A stretch of 20,565 nucleotides of DNA, from IMG/VR virus record IMGVR_UViG_2166559002_000007, positions 1 through 20,565 of that record. The stretch is one strand, 5' to 3'. The stretch's first letter is position 1. Each line of letters opens with the position of its first letter. The notes under the pieces were generated by a model that was not told the origin of the DNA, made no database searches, and saw nothing but the letters and a program-made list of their open reading frames with translations. Origin of the DNA: a virus. The translations under genes and the position numbers were made by a program. This document shows, one piece after another, positions 8,939 to 15,779 of this stretch.

Positions 8939-9222
8939 TGTCCTCCAAAGAGCTTGAGTTTCACGGCGGCGCCGGCCATCAGCGCCAGGATGAGGCCGGT
9001 GGTGGTGATGCGGATCAGGGTCTGCCAGGCAGTGTGCTTGGCGGTGTTGAAGGCCTCGAGCAGACCGCGCAGCTCGCGGATGTCGCTGGCGGCGTCCTCA
9101 CCATCGAGGCCGACGTCGGCCAGGGCCCGCCTGGCGCCTCGCTCGGCGGCCTGCTCGAGCAGCTTCTCGAATTCCTCGCGCGGCATGACGACCATGCCGT
9201 CTCGCAATTTGGGTGGGGTCAT
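8935..9222 (-). CDS. Small membrane protein, DUF6127-like, lysis cassette
   Basis: This 95-aa protein has a conserved-looking stretch MPREEFEKLLEQAAERGARR, an acidic helical middle, and one membrane segment at about residues 68-89 with a short cytoplasmic-type basic tail. It resembles the DUF6127 family, recalled as a neighbour of phage lysis and tail genes. A role as holin partner or antiholin is inferred only from its position. The ATG is preceded by GGAG 8 bp upstream (complement of about 9231-9234). It overlaps the holin start by 4 bp and heads the lysis cassette, downstream of a hairpin-rich intergenic region. Confidence 0.65.
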   Translation of the reverse strand: MTPPKLRDGMVVMPREEFEKLLEQAAERGARRALADVGLDGEDAASDIRELRGLLEAFNTAKHTAWQTLIRITTTGLILALMAGAAVKLKLFGGQ

Positions 9223-9235
9223 GGGGTACGCTCCA

Positions 9236-9258
9236 AAAAATTGTCGGGAACAATTTTT
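9236..9258. repeat. AT-rich perfect hairpin before the lysis cassette
   Basis: AAAAATTGT (9236-9244), a 5-nt loop CGGGA, and ACAATTTTT (9250-9258) form a perfect 9-bp inverted repeat. On the - strand it ends in a T run immediately before the ribosome site of the DUF6127 gene. It could act as an intrinsic terminator or attenuator, or be a regulator site controlling lysis genes. It stands out as AT-rich in GC-rich surroundings. Confidence 0.5.
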
Positions 9259-9280
9259 CGCGTCAGCCGCGAAGCGGTGA

Positions 9281-9296
9281 GGCGCAGGGATGCGCC
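9281..9296. repeat. GC-rich hairpin in the lysis-cassette leader
   Basis: GGCGCA and TGCGCC pair perfectly around the 4-nt loop GGGA. It lies between the terminator hairpin and the AT-rich hairpin. A further 4-bp stem CCGC-GAA-GCGG is at 9267-9277. The function is unknown; together these make a leader with several potential stems. Confidence 0.35.
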
Positions 9297-9300
9297 GAAC

Positions 9301-9330
9301 AAAAACGACGAACCCGCCACGAGGGCGGGT
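9301..9330 (-). terminator. Probable intrinsic terminator of the tail operon
   Basis: On the - strand, ACCCGCC, a 5-nt loop and GGCGGGT form a perfect 7-bp GC stem (9330-9312), followed by TCGTCG and then TTTTT (9305-9301). It starts 25 bp after the stop of the DUF2793 gene. The T run is displaced by 6 nt, so termination may be partial, letting some transcripts reach the lysis genes. Confidence 0.55.
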
Positions 9331-9354
9331 CCGGTGATGCGAAAAGGAGATGGA

Positions 9355-9705
9355 TCAGATACTGATGCCCGGGCTCCAGCCCGTGGCCTTGTAGGCCGAG
9401 AGCAGATCCTCGTCCTCGACGTAGCAGAGCCAGCCAATCCGGGGCGCGTGGAATTCCCACACCCCGCCAATCCAGACGGCGATCTCGCCGTCACGGCCCG
9501 CCCAGGCGCCGGTGGCCCCGGCCGCCACGATGTAGCGGTCGCCAGCAGCCGGGGTGGCCGGCGGCGCGGTCAGGGACCGGCTCTTGACCGACAGGCCGAC
9601 CACGGCGCCGAGGCGCTTGAGGTTGGCGTCCATTGCGGTGTTCCAGCCGGACTCGCCCAATGCCCAGCCGTAGGTCAGCCCGAGATTGGGATCCTGATTG
9701 GCCAT
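9355..9705 (-). CDS. DUF2793 phage tail-associated protein
   Basis: This 116-aa protein matches the DUF2793 pattern: an N-terminal segment with a repeated GW-type element, then PATPAAGDRYIVA, then IAVWIGGVWEFHAPRIGW and a closing acidic VEDED. The family lies near the tail-tip end of prophage operons and is presumed structural, perhaps at the tail tip or host-binding surface; this is inferred from position. The ATG overlaps the stop of the large tail hub gene by 1 bp (TGATG), so the two are coupled. A terminator-like hairpin lies 25 bp downstream, which makes this the last gene of the tail segment. Confidence 0.75.
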   Translation of the reverse strand: MANQDPNLGLTYGWALGESGWNTAMDANLKRLGAVVGLSVKSRSLTAPPATPAAGDRYIVAAGATGAWAGRDGEIAVWIGGVWEFHAPRIGWLCYVEDEDLLSAYKATGWSPGISI

Positions 9706-11963
9706 CAGATGCCTCCGTAGTAGTTGCCGTACCGGTAGCCGTAGCCGGCGCGGTCCACCTCGATGCGGTGCAGTTGCAGGCTGTCGAGGGCGCCGCGCTG
9801 CGCGTCGATGTCCACCGTTAGATGGCCGTTGAGCCGTCCGCCCGGCAGCGCGCTGTCGGTCGCCTCTTCGGGCCAGCCGTCGGTGGTCGCAGTGACGCCC
9901 GTGCGCGTGCGCAGCAGGGTGCCCGTCTCGCCGTAGTAGCGGACGCGGTAGGTCACGCCCGGCTCGGGGCCGATGTCGCCGTCGGTCTGGGCCACCAGGT
10001 AGGCGGTCTGCTGGGTGCGATCGCGGTGGGACCAGGCGAGCGCAACGGGCCCCACGATGGCGGCCGGGTATGCCACGCCGTTGATGCGGACATTACCCGG
10101 CGGGAACGGTAGGCCCTGCCGGCCCGCAAGGTTGAGCATCGGCCCGTCCGTCACCGCTACCTTGTTGCCCACGTCCGTCACGGTGTGAGGCTCGAGCCAG
10201 ACCCCGATGCTGGTCGCCGGGGCGCGAACGGTGCCGTCATACCCCGGCGAGGGACCGGCGCCGATCAGCCAGGTACCGGCCGGATGCGCCACGGGCACGG
10301 TATCGAGCACCGCCCGTTGCAGGGTCACGGTGCCGGCGGCCTCGTCCACCGCGAGCACCCCGACCGCCTCGACGGCTTGACCGGCGGTGGTGACCAGCCA
10401 GGCGTAGTCGCAATCGGCGAACAGGGCGGCGTCGGTCAGATCGGTGACCGCCACCGTGACATCATCCACGGCCTGGGGCAGATCGGCACCCAAGCGGGCG
10501 GCCGGGCTGTAGCCGGCGGTGTTGCGATACTCGGCCGTGCCCACGGCGTCGCCGGTATACAGCCACCACTCGCTCTGGGCCTGCCCGTTCCTGACCGCCA
10601 GCGCCGCAACATAGGTGTCGGTGTCCTCCACCACGCCGAGTTCCGCCCGGCTGAGGGTGTGGGCCAGATCCCAATAGGTCGCCTCGACCGCCACGCTCAT
10701 CCGTGGTGCCCGGGCCGAGGTGTCGTCCGGCACCCACGAGGTATCGTTGTCGCCGATGATGGCGTTCTGACCCAGGGCGAACACGTCCTCCACGCATGTG
10801 AGTGTCATGCTGTGGTCGGTATGGTCGCCCATGTCGATGGCACCCACCCGCAGCACCATCTCGGCAATGCCCAGCTCCGGCCAGTCGAGCACAATGACAT
10901 CGCCCGGCAAGGGCTGCCCGGATGCCGCGCTGTCGCCGCGCGGGTTGATCCGGAGCTTGACCCGGGCCAGCGGTACCGAGAGCGAGCGCAGGTCGCGCAG
11001 GGCCACTTTGGCCGCCAGGGCGTCGTCGGTGATGCCCGGATAGTCCCGGCGCTCGGCTACCACGCCGCCCTGGGCCTCGATGTTGGCCAGGTTGTGGACG
11101 GTGAGCGACTTGGGCTTGCCGGTATCCCGGTCGGTGTAGTTGACGGTCAGCTCGTTGACCGTCTCGGCCCAGTCAGGCCGCTCGAAGGATTCCAGCGCGA
11201 TGATGTTGTGCGGTCCGAAATGGCGGGCGTTCCACAGGTCCGGCTCGCGGATCAGCCGCAGTGAGAAGCGCCCGCTAGCGTCGATGACCAGCACCCCGCC
11301 GATGTGATCGAGCACCTGCTGCACGAACTGCTCGATGGGCGACTGGCGGGTCCAGAGCAGATTGAGGCCGAAGCCCTCGCTGTAGAGCGTCCACGACGCA
11401 GACGAGAAGCTGCCCGTATCGATCATCGAGGGCGCATAGCCCATTCCCCAGCGGGTGTCGGTCAGGCAGGCGTAGAGGATGGCCGCCGGGTTCATGCCGT
11501 TGGCCAGTTGGATCTGGTAGTTGCCGAACGGGTTGGGCGCGGCCGGATCCCATCCCGACAGAAACCGCCGCACCCGCGCCGCGACGGGCTTGAGGTAGGG
11601 GTTGTTGGCGGCCAGATAGCACTTGCGTAGTACCAGCCCTACCACCCCGCGGAAGGCCGGCACGGTGCCGCCGCCGGCCATGCGGGACTGCAGGTAGTCG
11701 TTGGCCGTCTGGGTCGCCTCGCCCAGCAGCACGTCGATGGCGCCGCTGATGCCGCCCTCGCGCTTCTCGCCGCCGAACAGGTTGGGCCGGTCGACCTGCA
11801 AGCGTTTCGGGTTGCTGCCCGCCACGCTGCCGCTCCAGAAGGTGCGTCCCTGCATGCGCAGCTCGGTGATGTCGTCCACCGGACCATGGCAGAGCACCAG
11901 GTGCATGCCCATGTAGTAGCGGTAGCCGACGATTTGCTTGCTACCGCCGCTGCTACCGCCCAT
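9705..11963 (-). CDS. Phage tail hub/tip attachment protein, J-like
   Basis: This 752-aa protein is a tail-tip hub of the lambda J / gene-transfer-agent type. Near the N-terminus it has KQIVGYRYYMGMHLVLCHGP, a family hallmark. Residues to about 350 look like the baseplate-hub core (for example LLWTRQSPIEQFVQQVLDHI and GVLVIDASGRFSLRLIREPD). The second half is Thr/Ala/Gly-rich beta structure with a fibronectin-like C-terminal domain. It would close the tail tube and help contact the host. The N-terminal part usually holding IPVVFG...PNVVWYGD is missing here and is found in a separate 77-aa gene upstream. The ATG overlaps the end of the 66-aa gene by 11 bp. Confidence 0.85.
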   Translation of the reverse strand: MGGSSGGSKQIVGYRYYMGMHLVLCHGPVDDITELRMQGRTFWSGSVAGSNPKRLQVDRPNLFGGEKREGGISGAIDVLLGEATQTANDYLQSRMAGGGTVPAFRGVVGLVLRKCYLAANNPYLKPVAARVRRFLSGWDPAAPNPFGNYQIQLANGMNPAAILYACLTDTRWGMGYAPSMIDTGSFSSASWTLYSEGFGLNLLWTRQSPIEQFVQQVLDHIGGVLVIDASGRFSLRLIREPDLWNARHFGPHNIIALESFERPDWAETVNELTVNYTDRDTGKPKSLTVHNLANIEAQGGVVAERRDYPGITDDALAAKVALRDLRSLSVPLARVKLRINPRGDSAASGQPLPGDVIVLDWPELGIAEMVLRVGAIDMGDHTDHSMTLTCVEDVFALGQNAIIGDNDTSWVPDDTSARAPRMSVAVEATYWDLAHTLSRAELGVVEDTDTYVAALAVRNGQAQSEWWLYTGDAVGTAEYRNTAGYSPAARLGADLPQAVDDVTVAVTDLTDAALFADCDYAWLVTTAGQAVEAVGVLAVDEAAGTVTLQRAVLDTVPVAHPAGTWLIGAGPSPGYDGTVRAPATSIGVWLEPHTVTDVGNKVAVTDGPMLNLAGRQGLPFPPGNVRINGVAYPAAIVGPVALAWSHRDRTQQTAYLVAQTDGDIGPEPGVTYRVRYYGETGTLLRTRTGVTATTDGWPEEATDSALPGGRLNGHLTVDIDAQRGALDSLQLHRIEVDRAGYGYRYGNYYGGI

Positions 11964-12153
11964 TGCGCCTCCTGCGGGCCTGCTCCACCGCGCGTGCCGC
12001 CATGGCGTCGCGGGTCTCGACCAGGCGGGCGGCCTCGACGCCTTCTTTCAGAAAGCGGTGCCAGTCGATGCCGTGGCGCCGGCACCAGAGCCGCGCGCCG
12101 GGGATGCACAGGCCGGCCAGTCGCACGTCCTCGATGGTGACGATCAGGCTCAC
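11953..12153 (-). CDS. Small conserved phage protein upstream of the tail hub gene
   Basis: This 66-aa protein starts MSLIVTIEDVRLAGLCIPGA and continues with CRRHGIDWHRFLKEGVE and a basic Arg-rich tail. The start is GTG at 12153, which overlaps the TGA of the preceding gene (GTGA-type coupling); the reading frame is much longer, but the tail proteins overlap the rest. Similar short proteins with HG(L/I)DW.(D/R)F and a closing RVVE-like helix are remembered from other BR0599-type tail operons, but no function is known. It has two close Cys residues (15 and 24) and no membrane segment. It overlaps the hub gene by 11 bp. A chaperone or assembly role is a guess. Confidence 0.7.
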   Translation of the reverse strand: MSLIVTIEDVRLAGLCIPGARLWCRRHGIDWHRFLKEGVEAARLVETRDAMAARAVEQARRRRNGR

Positions 12154-12383
12154 TTCTTGCCGCCTCCGCCGGAGTAAATGGGCTGTGCCTCGCTGTCGCC
12201 GTACCAGACCACGTTGGGCGCCTCGATCAGCACCTCCCCGAACACCACCGGGATGGGCATGCCTTCCTCGGCCACTGGGGCGCTGAAGTCGCTGGCGGGC
12301 TTGGCGTTCTCGACCTTCGGCTTGGGCGTGAGCGCGATCTGGATCAGGGCGGAGACGACGAACAGAACCAGCTGGACCCACAT
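12150..12383 (-). CDS. Short tail protein carrying the hub-type N-terminal segment
   Basis: This 77-aa protein has a hydrophobic N-terminus (WVQLVLFVVSALIQIAL, about residues 2-18), a Lys/Pro linker, then GMPIPVVFGEVLIEAPNVVW followed by YGDSEAQPI and a Gly-rich end GGGGKK. The central motif is normally found inside the N-terminus of J-like hub proteins, directly before the GYRYYMG segment. Here that segment lies in the hub gene two genes on. The protein may therefore be the detached N-terminal piece of the hub, or a small tail-assembly protein. A ribosome site AAGG precedes the ATG. It is coupled to the next gene by overlapping stop and start. Confidence 0.7.
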   Translation of the reverse strand: MWVQLVLFVVSALIQIALTPKPKVENAKPASDFSAPVAEEGMPIPVVFGEVLIEAPNVVWYGDSEAQPIYSGGGGKK

Positions 12384-12395
12384 GGGATTGCCTTC

Positions 12396-13235
12396 TCAAT
12401 ATGCGCTTTCGTTGAACGGGTTCTTGCGCGGGATCCACGGAAAGCCGCCGAAGTTGTCGGCGTTGTTGAAGCGGCTCTGGCAGGTCTGCAGGGTGTGGTC
12501 GCAGCCGGCATAGAGGCTGACCGTCTCGCCCGGCTGCAGCGGTGCCGGATAGATCAGCGTAATGCCCGAGCCATAGTAGTCGTTGCCCTCGATCATGTGC
12601 CGGCTGCCGTCGGCACGTTCGAGATACCCGCCCGCGAAGCGGTCCGGCGGGAAGCTCGCCCCCTCGAACCAGACCAGGCGGCCGTCCACCTGCGAGACGG
12701 TGAAGGATTCGGCCATCGGCGTCGCCCGGCACTCGGCGCCGTAGAGGACATGGGGACAGCGCCGGGCGTAGAGCCGGCGCAACCCCAATCGCTTGAGGCT
12801 GATGCTGGCCGGCTCGCAGCGGATGCGCGCCTCCCGCTCCTCGAAGATCACCTGCAGCACCCGCCCGGTCCAGACCAGCGCCCAACCCCAGTCGCTGCCG
12901 AAGCGGCGGTAGATGCTGATCCCCATGGGTTGGGGCTGCGGCGCGCCGCGGTACTCGCGCACCATATCCAGGTCGCGGGGACAGCGCAGGTCGATGGAGC
13001 GCCGACCGGCCTCCGGGCCCAGCCCGAGACTGCCCCGCGAGATGGCCGCGGGCAGGTATGTCCGGTCGCCGTTCCAGTCGACGTTAGCCACCACCTCGCG
13101 GCTGGCCGAGGTGTAGTGCCAGGCAGTGGTGCCTCGGGTGAAGCGGTAGAGCTCGGTGACGTCGTCGGTGTAACAGTTGAAGCCGGGGCCGGACGGGATC
13201 TCGCCGCCCGGTCCTCCGCCAATCAGGATCGGCAT
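12396..13235 (-). CDS. Phage BR0599-family (DUF2163) tail assembly protein
   Basis: This 279-aa protein belongs to the phage BR0599/DUF2163 family of tail-tip proteins. The N-terminal half (DDVTELYRFTRGTTAWHYTS) is the DUF2163-like part. The C-terminal half has CPHVLYGAECRA, then VSLYAGCDHTLQTCQSRFNN and GFPWIPRKNPF, the family signature with paired cysteines. In gene-transfer agents and related phages it forms part of the distal tail/hub complex; the role here is by family. The ATG has AGGA 9 bp upstream. The gene lies 15 bp after the preceding tail gene and 12 bp before the next. No NlpC/P60 peptidase gene, often found next to it in related operons, is present. Confidence 0.9.
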   Translation of the reverse strand: MPILIGGGPGGEIPSGPGFNCYTDDVTELYRFTRGTTAWHYTSASREVVANVDWNGDRTYLPAAISRGSLGLGPEAGRRSIDLRCPRDLDMVREYRGAPQPQPMGISIYRRFGSDWGWALVWTGRVLQVIFEEREARIRCEPASISLKRLGLRRLYARRCPHVLYGAECRATPMAESFTVSQVDGRLVWFEGASFPPDRFAGGYLERADGSRHMIEGNDYYGSGITLIYPAPLQPGETVSLYAGCDHTLQTCQSRFNNADNFGGFPWIPRKNPFNESAY

Positions 13236-13250
13236 CGTCTGTGGTTCCTG

Positions 13251-13946
13251 TCAGAACGGAATGTCCCCGCCGCCACGCAGGTAGGGATGGCAGCGCGCCA
13301 GAGTCATGAACCGCGCGGCCACTTCCAGCACCTCATTGGCGTGCCAGGTGAACTCCACCCTGTCCTGGTCGAGCCGGGCGAAGTGCAAGGGCGTGACGGG
13401 CGTGCCCACCGGCACGTCCACGGGCAGCGGATCGGCGAGCAGCAGCCGCGCCACGGTTTCCGACTCGGCCTCCAGCCTTGATACACGCACCGCCACAGGC
13501 GTCTGGCCCGCGGGGCGGATCAGCAGCCCCAGTCCCGGCTCCTCCCAGTGCCAGGGCAGCCGGGCGCGGCGCAGCAGCAGACGGTCGTCGCCGGTGCTTC
13601 CCGCCTGCGCCAACGTAAGGCCCGTGAACTCGTCCGGCAGCCAGACGGGGTTGAGGCGTCCGGCCAGATGCTCGAACAGCCCCAGCAGCCGGTCGGTGGC
13701 CGCCTGGCCCGCCACCAGCCAGCGGCGGCTCAAGATGTGCGCGGGGCGATCGTCCACCCGCCGGATCCACGGCCGGCCCAGGCGGTTGTCGATCCACTCG
13801 ACGCGGGCGGCATATTCGATGGAGGGCTCCGGCTGCCACTGTTCGGCCTCATGGATGACCGGCACGCCCTCGAGGGTCAGGTCCGGGGTGAAAGGCCATT
13901 CCCATACCCGCTCGTCCAGCCGGATCTCGACCGGCTGGGAGGTCAC
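13251..13946 (-). CDS. Tail-tip structural protein, C-terminal-half type
   Basis: This 231-aa tail protein resembles the C-terminal half of larger tail proteins near BR0599 genes: IRLDERVWEWPFTPDLTLEG, then HILSRRWLVAGQ and NPVWLPDEFTGLTLA, close to the remembered pattern ending in a WLP-type stretch. The start is GTG at 13946, which overlaps the TGA of the previous gene (GTGA); the long frame extending upstream is only the shadow of that gene. It ends HPYLRGGGDIPF. Function is inferred from position: distal tail or hub. Because homologues appear to carry both halves in one protein, this looks like a natural split with coupled translation. Confidence 0.75.
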   Translation of the reverse strand: MTSQPVEIRLDERVWEWPFTPDLTLEGVPVIHEAEQWQPEPSIEYAARVEWIDNRLGRPWIRRVDDRPAHILSRRWLVAGQAATDRLLGLFEHLAGRLNPVWLPDEFTGLTLAQAGSTGDDRLLLRRARLPWHWEEPGLGLLIRPAGQTPVAVRVSRLEAESETVARLLLADPLPVDVPVGTPVTPLHFARLDQDRVEFTWHANEVLEVAARFMTLARCHPYLRGGGDIPF

Positions 13947-14743
13947 CGCGGCGCAGTGGCGCCGAGCGGTCGTAGCGTCCGCGACCGTGCCCCGGACAGC
14001 GGCACGAAGGTCGAGCCCGCCACCACCGGCCGGGCCAGCGGCAAATCCAGGCTGACCTGATTCAAAGCAGTATCGAAGGCGGTGACGCTCACCTGCTGCA
14101 CGTCGCCGTCCGGTGCCTGAATCAGCGCCGGTCCCTGTCCCCAGTTGTCCAGCGTCTCGGTCTGGGTGGCGCGCATCACCGGCTCGGTCACCGCATCGAG
14201 CTGAATGGTGGTGCCGCCCGCGGCCGCATCCGCCGTCACACGGCGGGCCACCGGCCAGAACGGAAACAACGCCTCGCGCCCCTGGTGCTCGGTGAGCCAG
14301 GCATCCAGGCCAATGGCGCCGGCATCCCAGGCCGTGACCAGCATCTCGACTGCGCGGCGCGGATAGCGACGCAGACGGATGCGCGACTCGGTGCCGTCGC
14401 GCGAACGCAAAATCTGGGTCTTCCACTCCCACCGCTCCACCCAGGGCTGCGACCAGTCGTGCCGGAAGGCGAAGATCCCCCGCGGCGGCGGCTCGCGCCA
14501 GACCACCTCGATGAGGGTGGCGAGCAGCGCAGCGGGTGGATCCGGACGGGCCGTGGCCTCCGCCTCGAGGGCATCCACCTGAGCCAGCGGATCGGGCCGA
14601 ACCGCGGGCTCGGCGACCTGCTGGAGCAATCCGGCCGGCGGAAGGGGCTGGGCGGCGGGTTCCAGCAGTGCCTGATCGAGTTCGGTTCCGGGTACCCCCT
14701 TGCTCGCCGGCTCGATCGCGACCTGATCGACCTGCGCGGCCAT
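13943..14743 (-). CDS. Tail-tip structural protein, N-terminal-half type
   Basis: This 266-aa protein has a Pro/Glu/Ala-rich, probably disordered N-terminus (residues 1-80) followed by WEWKTQILRSRDGTESRIRL and RRYPRRAVEMLV. That resembles the 'W.T.IL..RDGTEQR..LR..PR' segment of tail proteins near BR0599 genes. The rest is beta-rich with Thr/Gly repeats. It is taken as a distal tail structural component by context. The stop TGA overlaps the GTG of the next gene, and the start lies 3 bp after the lectin-like gene. It may pair with that next gene as two halves of what is one protein elsewhere. Confidence 0.75.
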   Translation of the reverse strand: MAAQVDQVAIEPASKGVPGTELDQALLEPAAQPLPPAGLLQQVAEPAVRPDPLAQVDALEAEATARPDPPAALLATLIEVVWREPPPRGIFAFRHDWSQPWVERWEWKTQILRSRDGTESRIRLRRYPRRAVEMLVTAWDAGAIGLDAWLTEHQGREALFPFWPVARRVTADAAAGGTTIQLDAVTEPVMRATQTETLDNWGQGPALIQAPDGDVQQVSVTAFDTALNQVSLDLPLARPVVAGSTFVPLSGARSRTLRPLGATAPR

Positions 14744-14746
14744 GGG

Positions 14747-15778
14747 TTATCCCTTCTCCACTCCGAACTCGGCGGCGTTCAGTTCTGTCTCGGTCCAGTC
14801 CACGCCCGCCGCGGTCTGCTCGAACACCGTAGTCAGGTAGGTCGGATCGGTGGTCAACGGCTGCGCCGCGCCGGTGGCCACCGTGGCGCCGGACTGCGTC
14901 AACGCCTTGAGGGTGCCCGCGCCCGCGTCGGTCTTCTTCGCCAGGGCCGTGACCTGCACCCCCAGAACCGTAGGCGTGTTCATCGCCGGCAGCGGCTCGA
15001 AGGTGTAGCTGTCCCGGTCGCCCGTGTTGGCGGCGGTCACGTAGTCGCTGTGATCGGGTAGCGGCTCGTCGACCATCTCCCAGTTCTGCCCCGCGCCCGA
15101 GGGTGTCCACTGGCTGAAGCTGCCGGCACCTGTCGGGTGCAGAGCGTCGATGCGCACGTCGCCCAGGTAGTCGTTGTTGCGGGTCCCCGAGCCGTCGGCC
15201 AGATAGAAGTCATCGAACAGCAGCTCCACCGGCCATGGTTGGTCGGCCCAGCAGACGCCGCCTGCGACCAGGTTACCGCCGGTGGGAATGTTCTGCCCGC
15301 TGATCGTCAGCCAGGTCTGGCTGTTGACCCGCAGCTCCAGCAGCCCGGTACCGTTGCCTTCCACCACCTTCAGTTCAAGGTGGTTCCAGGTCTGGGCCGA
15401 GATGGCTCGCAATGACTGACCCGTCGGGAATCCACCCTGGCCGATGCCAAGCAGCCCGATGGCGTTGACCGACACCTCGTAGCGCTGGTTGCTACTGGTA
15501 CGCACGAACAGCAGCGGAAACCGGTCCGGCGGCAGCAGATCGAGGCGAAAGGCGCAGCCGAGGATGATCCGGCTCACGCCGTAGCCGATCTCGCGCACCA
15601 TGGCCACGCCCTGGCTGTTGGCGGGAAAGCGCAGCGCGGACGAGGCACTCCGGCGTCCGGGCACCCGCTCGCATTGTGGCGCGTACTGGGCCTTGGCGTA
15701 GCCGTAGTTGGGCACGCCGTCGGGCTTGAGGGCCTGTGGATCGAAGTGATCGAAGCCGTCGACGAACAACAGTGCCAT
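14747..15778 (-). CDS. Concanavalin A/LamG-like phage tail protein
   Basis: This 343-aa protein starts MALLFVDGFDHFDPQ, the pattern of phage tail proteins with a concanavalin A-like (lectin/glucanase) fold. Residues about 1-200 form the beta-sandwich (for example FRLDLLPPDRFPLLFVRTSS, then WNHLELKVVEGNGTG and ELLFDDFYLADGSGT). The rest is a second beta-rich domain ending VEKG. Sugar binding on the host surface is a family-based guess; it may be purely structural. The ATG at 15778 sits 1 bp after the tape measure stop; the longer open frame upstream overlaps the tape measure gene and is not used. Confidence 0.78.
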   Translation of the reverse strand: MALLFVDGFDHFDPQALKPDGVPNYGYAKAQYAPQCERVPGRRSASSALRFPANSQGVAMVREIGYGVSRIILGCAFRLDLLPPDRFPLLFVRTSSNQRYEVSVNAIGLLGIGQGGFPTGQSLRAISAQTWNHLELKVVEGNGTGLLELRVNSQTWLTISGQNIPTGGNLVAGGVCWADQPWPVELLFDDFYLADGSGTRNNDYLGDVRIDALHPTGAGSFSQWTPSGAGQNWEMVDEPLPDHSDYVTAANTGDRDSYTFEPLPAMNTPTVLGVQVTALAKKTDAGAGTLKALTQSGATVATGAAQPLTTDPTYLTTVFEQTAAGVDWTETELNAAEFGVEKG

Positions 15779-15779
15779 G

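Noticed and set aside
10185-13481. Other long + strand frames opposite tail genes (10185-11264, 12495-13481)
   Set aside because: Same antisense-shadow effect; products are Gly/Arg/His-rich without motifs, while the - strand genes are recognisable tail proteins.
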